64,000 nt of DNA from Acidimicrobiales bacterium (GTDB lineage Bacteria > Actinomycetota > Acidimicrobiia > Acidimicrobiales > Aldehydirespiratoraceae): contig JAVJSI010000012.1 of assembly GCA_040219515.1 (NCBI GenBank), forward strand, positions 1 through 64,000, written 5' to 3'. The number at the start of each line of letters is the position of its first letter. Position 1 is the first letter of the stretch. The translations under genes and the position numbers were made by a program. Positions 59,603 to 64,000 of the stretch are shown here, piece by piece. The notes beneath the pieces are model-generated. The model worked only from the letters and a program-made list of their open reading frames with translations. It was not told the DNA's origin and did not search any database.

Positions 59603-61075
59603 CTAGGCCAGCAACACGTCGAAGGCGTCGACCACGCACTGACGGAAGGCGCCGGGGTCCTCGATGGCCACGGGGTCGATGAAGAGACCGATGTCGAAGT
59701 TGTTGCAATAGGACAGCGCGGTGGCGTTGCACGGCGTGCCGGCCAGCGGGCCCATCGTGACCGACCGTTCGATCCTGGCGCCTCCGATGTAGAGGGGGAA
59801 CGGGGCGCCTCGCAGGTTCGACGTGGCCAGATCGATCTTCGCGGCCTGGGACCTCGCCGTGCGGGTGACCACCGACGTCGGCAACAGGTTGACCACTCCG
59901 GACAGGGCCGTGATGCCGCCGCCACGACTCGCCTCGTCGCGGGCCGCGTCGAGAATCTCGGCCGTGGTGGCCAACCGCTTCTCCCGCTCGAGCAGACCAC
60001 CGGGCAGTTGCACCAGCACCGGGGTGAACGAGTTGCCGCCGGCCCGGTTGTCGGTGCGGGTGCTGAGCACGAACGACATGTTGAGCGTGTCGAACGATGC
60101 ACCGCGGTCGGCGTGATAGCGAGCCGCCGCGTCGGCCATCCCGGCCACGAACGCCACGTTGATCGTCGTGTCGGCCGCCTTGCTCGCCGCCTTCAGTTCG
60201 TCGAGGGGAACGGTGACGGACTCGAGGTGACGATGCCGCGAGCGCGTGCGCCACAATGGCGCGCCTTCGCCTTCCTCGACCTGATGGGTGAGCTGCTCGG
60301 CGGTCCCGGCGACCACCGACGCGACATCGCTCACCCGTTCGCCCACGCGGGCCGGGTCGGCGGGCCACATGGCAATCTCCCCGGCGGCGCGGCGGGCGGT
60401 ACCCGCGACGCGGCGGGCCACATGACCGACCGAGGCGGAGGCGGCGGCGGCGAGGCTCGAGCCGAGATCGCCACCCGCCTCCTTCTGCCGATACTCGGCC
60501 GCCGCTCGCGCCACGATGCCTTCGAGATCGATGTCGGGCGAACGGGGCACGTCGCGCTCGAGATCCTGGAACATCTCGCCGATGCGCAGCTGACCGATGC
60601 CGTCGGAGATCGCGTGGTGCATCAGATTCCACAATGCGCCCTGGCCCGACTCGAGACCCTCGATCACGACCATGCGCCAGAGCGGTCGAGTGCGATCGAG
60701 CGGCTCCGTGTAGAGATGCGCGGCGAGGTCGAGCAGCTGCCGCTCGGTGCCGGGACCCGACAGCGTCATCACCCGGAAATGACTGTTGAAATCGAATTCG
60801 GGATCGGGCACCCAGGCCGGCGTGGACAGGCGACCGAGACCGGGCTGCACCCGCTGGGTGAAGCGGGGAAGATTCGCCACGGCCGTGCGCATCCGGGCCC
60901 GTAGCAGGTCGACATCGATGGGCTGATCGAAGATGAAGAGCGCGCCGCCGCTGGGGTTGAGCCACGGGTCCTTCTCGATGTTCCACATGAGCGCTTCGTG
61001 CTCGGACATACGCTCGGTCGCGTCGATCTCACGGGGGCGCTGATGCTCCGAGGCGTGGGGTGTGGATTCGTTCAT
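59603..61075 (-). CDS. Wax ester synthase / diacylglycerol acyltransferase (WS/DGAT)
   Basis: A 490-residue acyl-CoA acyltransferase making wax esters or triacylglycerol. The active-site motif HHxxxDG is present as HHAISDG (153-159). The C-terminal domain shows NMSFVLSTRTDNRAGGNSF and SNLRGAPFPLYIGGA, both typical. The length is usual. The ATG at 61075 overlaps the stop of the upstream HAD-PlsC gene by four bases, linking the two in lipid storage or phospholipid remodelling. Confidence 0.9.
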   Translation of the reverse strand: MNESTPHASEHQRPREIDATERMSEHEALMWNIEKDPWLNPSGGALFIFDQPIDVDLLRARMRTAVANLPRFTQRVQPGLGRLSTPAWVPDPEFDFNSHFRVMTLSGPGTERQLLDLAAHLYTEPLDRTRPLWRMVVIEGLESGQGALWNLMHHAISDGIGQLRIGEMFQDLERDVPRSPDIDLEGIVARAAAEYRQKEAGGDLGSSLAAAASASVGHVARRVAGTARRAAGEIAMWPADPARVGERVSDVASVVAGTAEQLTHQVEEGEGAPLWRTRSRHRHLESVTVPLDELKAASKAADTTINVAFVAGMADAAARYHADRGASFDTLNMSFVLSTRTDNRAGGNSFTPVLVQLPGGLLEREKRLATTAEILDAARDEASRGGGITALSGVVNLLPTSVVTRTARSQAAKIDLATSNLRGAPFPLYIGGARIERSVTMGPLAGTPCNATALSYCNNFDIGLFIDPVAIEDPGAFRQCVVDAFDVLLA

Positions 61076-62508
61076 GATGCGCCCGTGTCGGTGCCGGGTC
61101 GGCGCTCGGCTTCCGCGTCGGGATCGCCGGAGTAGCCGGGTGGATAGGTGAGGGCGAGCTCCTCCTCGGTCGGCTCCCGCCGTTCGCGGGCCTCCGGGGG
61201 GAGGAGATCGACGATGGCGGCCATGATCGCCCTGGTGTCGGCGTCGGGGTCCTCGCGGCCGATGTCCACCGGGGGGCCGACGGTGACGGTGATCAGCGGG
61301 CGAGCTCCCACCGGCATCTTCGGCATGCGGGCGCTGCGGGGCCACACCTTCTCGGTTCCCCACAGGCCGATCGGGATGACCGGTGCGCCGGTCATGGCGG
61401 CCAGGCGGGCCGCACCCCACCGGCCCTTCAGTTCGGGATCGAAGAACGCGGGACCGCGCGGGATCGTGCCTTCGGGAGCGAGGGCCAACACCTCGCCGCC
61501 CCGCAGCGCGTCGGCGGCAGCCTCGAGCGGTTCCTCGGAGCCGGTGCCCCGGTCGACCCGCACGCCACCGATGCCCTTCAGCAGACGCCCGACGAGAGGC
61601 ACGTCGAACACCTCCTTCTTGCCGAGGCTGCGCACATTGCGCTTCGCCTTCGCCGCGAGCAGGCCCAGGGCCGACGGATCGAAGTAGCTCCGATGGTTGA
61701 AAACGAGAATGGCGGGACCGACGGCCGGGATGTGCTCGACGCCGGCGAACTCGAAGCGGGCGAAGGGCTGGAACTCTTCACGGATGAGCGGTCGGCTCCA
61801 CTCCTGGAGCTCTTTGCCGGCCACCTTGATCACCCCGTCGAGCTTGTCGAAGTTGCGCACCGGCCAACCCCTGAGCGCCGCCACACCCTGGAGTCGCAGG
61901 TCTGGATTGACGGCGACCGGGTTGCCGACCAGCTCGAGCAAGGACGAATCGAAGTAGCTGTCGCTGTAGGCGTAGCTGTTGGCCAGCACCACGTCGTTGG
62001 CGGCGGCCCACGCCCTCACTGCGTCGGCCTTGGCTCGACCCCAGACGAACGGCCCCTCGGTCACGCCGGTGTAGACCCCTCCCTCGGACTGCCACTTCGT
62101 GGCGACCACGGCGTCGAACCCGAGCTGCTCGGCCAGCGGCGAGACCCAGGGCTCGGGCGAGGTGGTGGCGAGCACCAGCAGACGCCCGGCCGCACGGTGC
62201 TCGTCGATGGTCATGCGGGCGAACGGCAGCAGCAGTTCCTCGTCGATCTCCACTGCGGCGGCGGACGCCGCGGCATGCACCGACTCGACCGGCCAGTCCC
62301 TGGCCGAGCGGGCCCCGAGCTTGGCCGGCTGCATCATCACCCAGCTCTCCCCGAACTGCTCGTAGAACCTCATGAAGGCGTCGGCCAGCGGCAGGTCGGG
62401 AACCGACCCGAGACCCACGTCGCTCAGGTGGCGCTGGAACACGAGCGCCGACGACGAGCTGATGAGCGTGCGATCGAGGTCGAAAATCGCCGCGGTGGGA
62501 CGAGCCAT
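61072..62508 (-). CDS. HAD-hydrolase / PlsC-type acyltransferase fusion
   Basis: A 478-residue bifunctional protein. The N-terminal HAD-IB phosphatase domain has FDLDRTL (nucleophile Asp in the first motif) at residues 8-14. The C-terminal 1-acylglycerol-3-phosphate acyltransferase has NHRSYFDPS (near 260) and PEGTIPRGP (near 325), the two acyltransferase blocks. It probably makes phosphatidate and removes a phosphate, feeding triacylglycerol synthesis by the coupled WS/DGAT. The ATG at 62508 is clear. Confidence 0.85.
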   Translation of the reverse strand: MARPTAAIFDLDRTLISSSSALVFQRHLSDVGLGSVPDLPLADAFMRFYEQFGESWVMMQPAKLGARSARDWPVESVHAAASAAAVEIDEELLLPFARMTIDEHRAAGRLLVLATTSPEPWVSPLAEQLGFDAVVATKWQSEGGVYTGVTEGPFVWGRAKADAVRAWAAANDVVLANSYAYSDSYFDSSLLELVGNPVAVNPDLRLQGVAALRGWPVRNFDKLDGVIKVAGKELQEWSRPLIREEFQPFARFEFAGVEHIPAVGPAILVFNHRSYFDPSALGLLAAKAKRNVRSLGKKEVFDVPLVGRLLKGIGGVRVDRGTGSEEPLEAAADALRGGEVLALAPEGTIPRGPAFFDPELKGRWGAARLAAMTGAPVIPIGLWGTEKVWPRSARMPKMPVGARPLITVTVGPPVDIGREDPDADTRAIMAAIVDLLPPEARERREPTEEELALTYPPGYSGDPDAEAERRPGTDTGAS

Positions 62509-62588
62509 TGGTGTTCCCCTTCGGAGCAGTACCCGTGATCGTAATGTGCGACGCTCGGCGAGCGCCCTGGCGACCTAATCTCCAGGTC

Positions 62589-63542
62589 ATGACCATGCCG
62601 GCGGACTCGCCCCATCCCGTGCCCCAGTGGCAGACGCTCGCCCGACCCGACGCCGACATCGAGTGGTGCCGATGGCCGACCGACCACGCCACCCCGACCG
62701 GCGGAATCCTGATCGCCCACGGCGCCAGCGAACACGCGGCCCGCTACTCGCGCGTGGCGGGGATCCTCAACGACGCCGGCTGGGACGTCTACGGCATCGA
62801 TCACCGCGGCCACGGTCGCACCGCCGCCGAGCACGGCGCGCCCGGCGTCGCTCGGCCCGGCGGTTGGGACGCGATGGTCGACGACATCATCGCCGTGACC
62901 GACCTCGCCAGAGACGGATCCGACGGTCCCTTCGTCCTGTTCGGGCACAGCATGGGTTCACTTCTCGGCCAGCGGGTGTGTCAGCTGGCCGGCGACCGGT
63001 TCGACGCGGTGGTGCTGTCGGGCACGTCCGGCAGCCTCGACGGGGCCGACGACCTCGCTGCGCTCCTGCGCTCGATCGAGGAGGCCGAGGGTCACGAGCA
63101 GCCGTCCGCGTTGTTCGCCGGCATGTTCGCCGGCTTCAACGAGCCGTTCGCCGCCGAGGTCGACTCGCCGTCGGGTTTCGAGTGGTTGAGTCGTGACGCC
63201 GCCGAGGTGGCCGTCTATGTCGCCGATCCCTGGTGCGGGGGCGATCTGTCCAACGGTTTCGTGACCGACATGATCACCGGCATGGCGGCGATGTGGTCGT
63301 CCGGCGCGGAGGACGCCATCCCGCGTGCACTTCCCGTGCTGCTGATCGCCGGCGACAGGGACCCGGTCGGCGACTTCGGCGCGTCGGTGCGGGCCCTGCA
63401 CGAGCGCTATGTCGACGCCGGCATCGCCGACGCCGAACTCGTGCTCTACCCCGACGCCCGCCACGAACTCCTGAACGAGACCAACCGGGACGAGGTCCAC
63501 CGCGACCTCCTCGCCTGGCTCGCACGGATCGCCGCCCACTGA
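62589..63542 (+). CDS. Alpha/beta hydrolase, monoacylglycerol lipase-like
   Basis: A 317-residue serine hydrolase. The nucleophile elbow is GHSMG (119-123, Ser121). Catalytic Asp and His candidates are in AGDRDPVGDFG and DARHELLNE, and GIDHRGHGRT is the family motif after strand 4. The pattern HGASEHAARY fits lysophospholipase/monoglyceride lipase. The first ATG at 62589 is taken; a second lies six bases on. It is divergent from the HAD-PlsC gene, with 80 bases between. Confidence 0.82.
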   Translation: MTMPADSPHPVPQWQTLARPDADIEWCRWPTDHATPTGGILIAHGASEHAARYSRVAGILNDAGWDVYGIDHRGHGRTAAEHGAPGVARPGGWDAMVDDIIAVTDLARDGSDGPFVLFGHSMGSLLGQRVCQLAGDRFDAVVLSGTSGSLDGADDLAALLRSIEEAEGHEQPSALFAGMFAGFNEPFAAEVDSPSGFEWLSRDAAEVAVYVADPWCGGDLSNGFVTDMITGMAAMWSSGAEDAIPRALPVLLIAGDRDPVGDFGASVRALHERYVDAGIADAELVLYPDARHELLNETNRDEVHRDLLAWLARIAAH

Positions 63543-63594
63543 CACGTCCGCTGCCCACTGCAGGAACACTGACGGCCGTCTACAGTCCCGCCCT

Positions 63595-64000
63595 GTGACG
63601 CTTGCCACTCTGATCGACCAGCACCCCGACGACGATGTCGCCCTGATCGAGGGTGGTCGAGCGACCACCTATGGGGAGCTTCGTGACCTCGTCGCCCGCA
63701 CCCGGGCCGGTCTCGTGGCCTCCGACCTCGCCCCACGCGACCGGGTCGCCGTCGTGTGCGCCAACAACCGGGCCGCGGTGGTGAGCGTGCTCGCCGCCAC
63801 CTCCGCCGGCATGGTCGCGGTGCTGCTGGACCCGAACTGCCCCGGGCCCGAGCTCCGCGAACAGGTCAACACGGTGCGAGCAGCGATCGTGCTCACCGGC
63901 TCTCCGGTGAGCGAGGAGTTCCATCCCCACATCGCTTCGCCGGCGAGTGCGGCGGTGCACGGCGTCGACCCACTCCCCGACGGTCCCCCGGTTGCTGCTG
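63595..64000 (+). CDS. AMP-dependent synthetase/ligase, N-terminal part (cut by the window end)
   Basis: An open frame running off the right edge, at least 135 codons, from GTG 63595. TYGELRDLVARTRAGLVASDLAPRDRVAVVCANNRAAVVSVLAA fits the opening of acyl-CoA synthetases (ANL superfamily). The AMP-binding core lies beyond the window. It starts 52 bases after the lipase stop and would activate fatty acids, in keeping with the neighbours. Confidence 0.75.
   Translation, partial: MTLATLIDQHPDDDVALIEGGRATTYGELRDLVARTRAGLVASDLAPRDRVAVVCANNRAAVVSVLAATSAGMVAVLLDPNCPGPELREQVNTVRAAIVLTGSPVSEEFHPHIASPASAAVHGVDPLPDGPPVAA

Noticed and set aside
1-64000. CRISPR arrays, insertion sequences, prophage genes
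   Set aside because: No regular spaced repeats, transposase, integrase or phage structural genes were found.

Overview
The window is about 64 kb of very GC-rich DNA with dense, often 4-bp-overlapping genes and frequent GTG starts. It carries an actinobacterial repertoire: a DUF222/HNH protein, F420/luciferase-type oxidoreductases, WS/DGAT, a DUF2975/XRE pair and a Flp pilin. A marine or soil actinomycete of the Acidimicrobiia type is the best guess. That placement is inference, because no rRNA or other phylogenetic marker is present.

Layout. (1) 1-4843: Flp pilin, membrane protein, DUF222-HNH protein, cytidine deaminase, 2-hydroxyacid dehydrogenase and the tRNA methyltransferase TrmL. (2) 4875-35722: a large surface-glycan island. 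It holds an ABC-2 polysaccharide exporter (9114-10919), two homologous ~1,080-residue proteins that each join two methyltransferase-like domains, a GT2 glycosyltransferase and a CmcI-like domain (5302-8559 and 29882-33115), a three-GT protein, a sulfotransferase/coiled-coil/GT-like fusion, six sulfotransferase-like genes in all, and several GT2 and GT4 enzymes. It also has two WecD-like N-acyltransferases with a WecE-like sugar aminotransferase, a hexapeptide acyltransferase and two PhyH-type oxygenases. tRNA-Ser(GCU) and tRNA-Arg(ACG) sit inside it. A stretch at 11013-13664 is visibly poorer in G+C. (3) 35794-43890: 2-oxoglutarate oxygenase, TIM-barrel isomerase, EthD-like protein, two luciferase-like oxidoreductases, GlnRS, class III CoA-transferase and a DUF2975/XRE pair behind a palindromic operator. 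(4) 43904-51491: SDR, membrane-bound spermidine-synthase-like protein, amidohydrolase, TetR regulator, acetoacetate-decarboxylase-like protein, a secreted GH43 protein with SLH repeats, and a SnoaL-like protein. (5) 51481-55097: two adjacent ABC exporter half-transporters, probably a heterodimer. (6) 55170-55646: a glutathione peroxidase with an in-frame TGA at the catalytic position, followed at once by a hairpin whose loop matches the E. coli fdhF SECIS. This is a selenoprotein that ordinary gene calling would split in two. (7) 55726-59565: a molybdenum hydroxylase operon (FAD, 2Fe-2S and Mo subunits plus a MoaD/ThiS-like protein). (8) 59603-64000: WS/DGAT, HAD-PlsC acyltransferase, monoglyceride-lipase-like hydrolase and the start of an AMP-binding enzyme, which together suggest storage and membrane lipid metabolism.

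How the parts work together. The island genes can make a dTDP-amino sugar (aminotransferase plus N-acyltransferases), assemble and decorate a glycan (GT2/GT4 enzymes, methylation, sulfation, acetylation) and export it (Wzm/Wzt-type ABC transporter). Small REP-like palindromes of three sequence families lie between or at the ends of genes outside the island. Several genes have a -10-like hexamer about seven bases before the start codon, which suggests leaderless transcripts.
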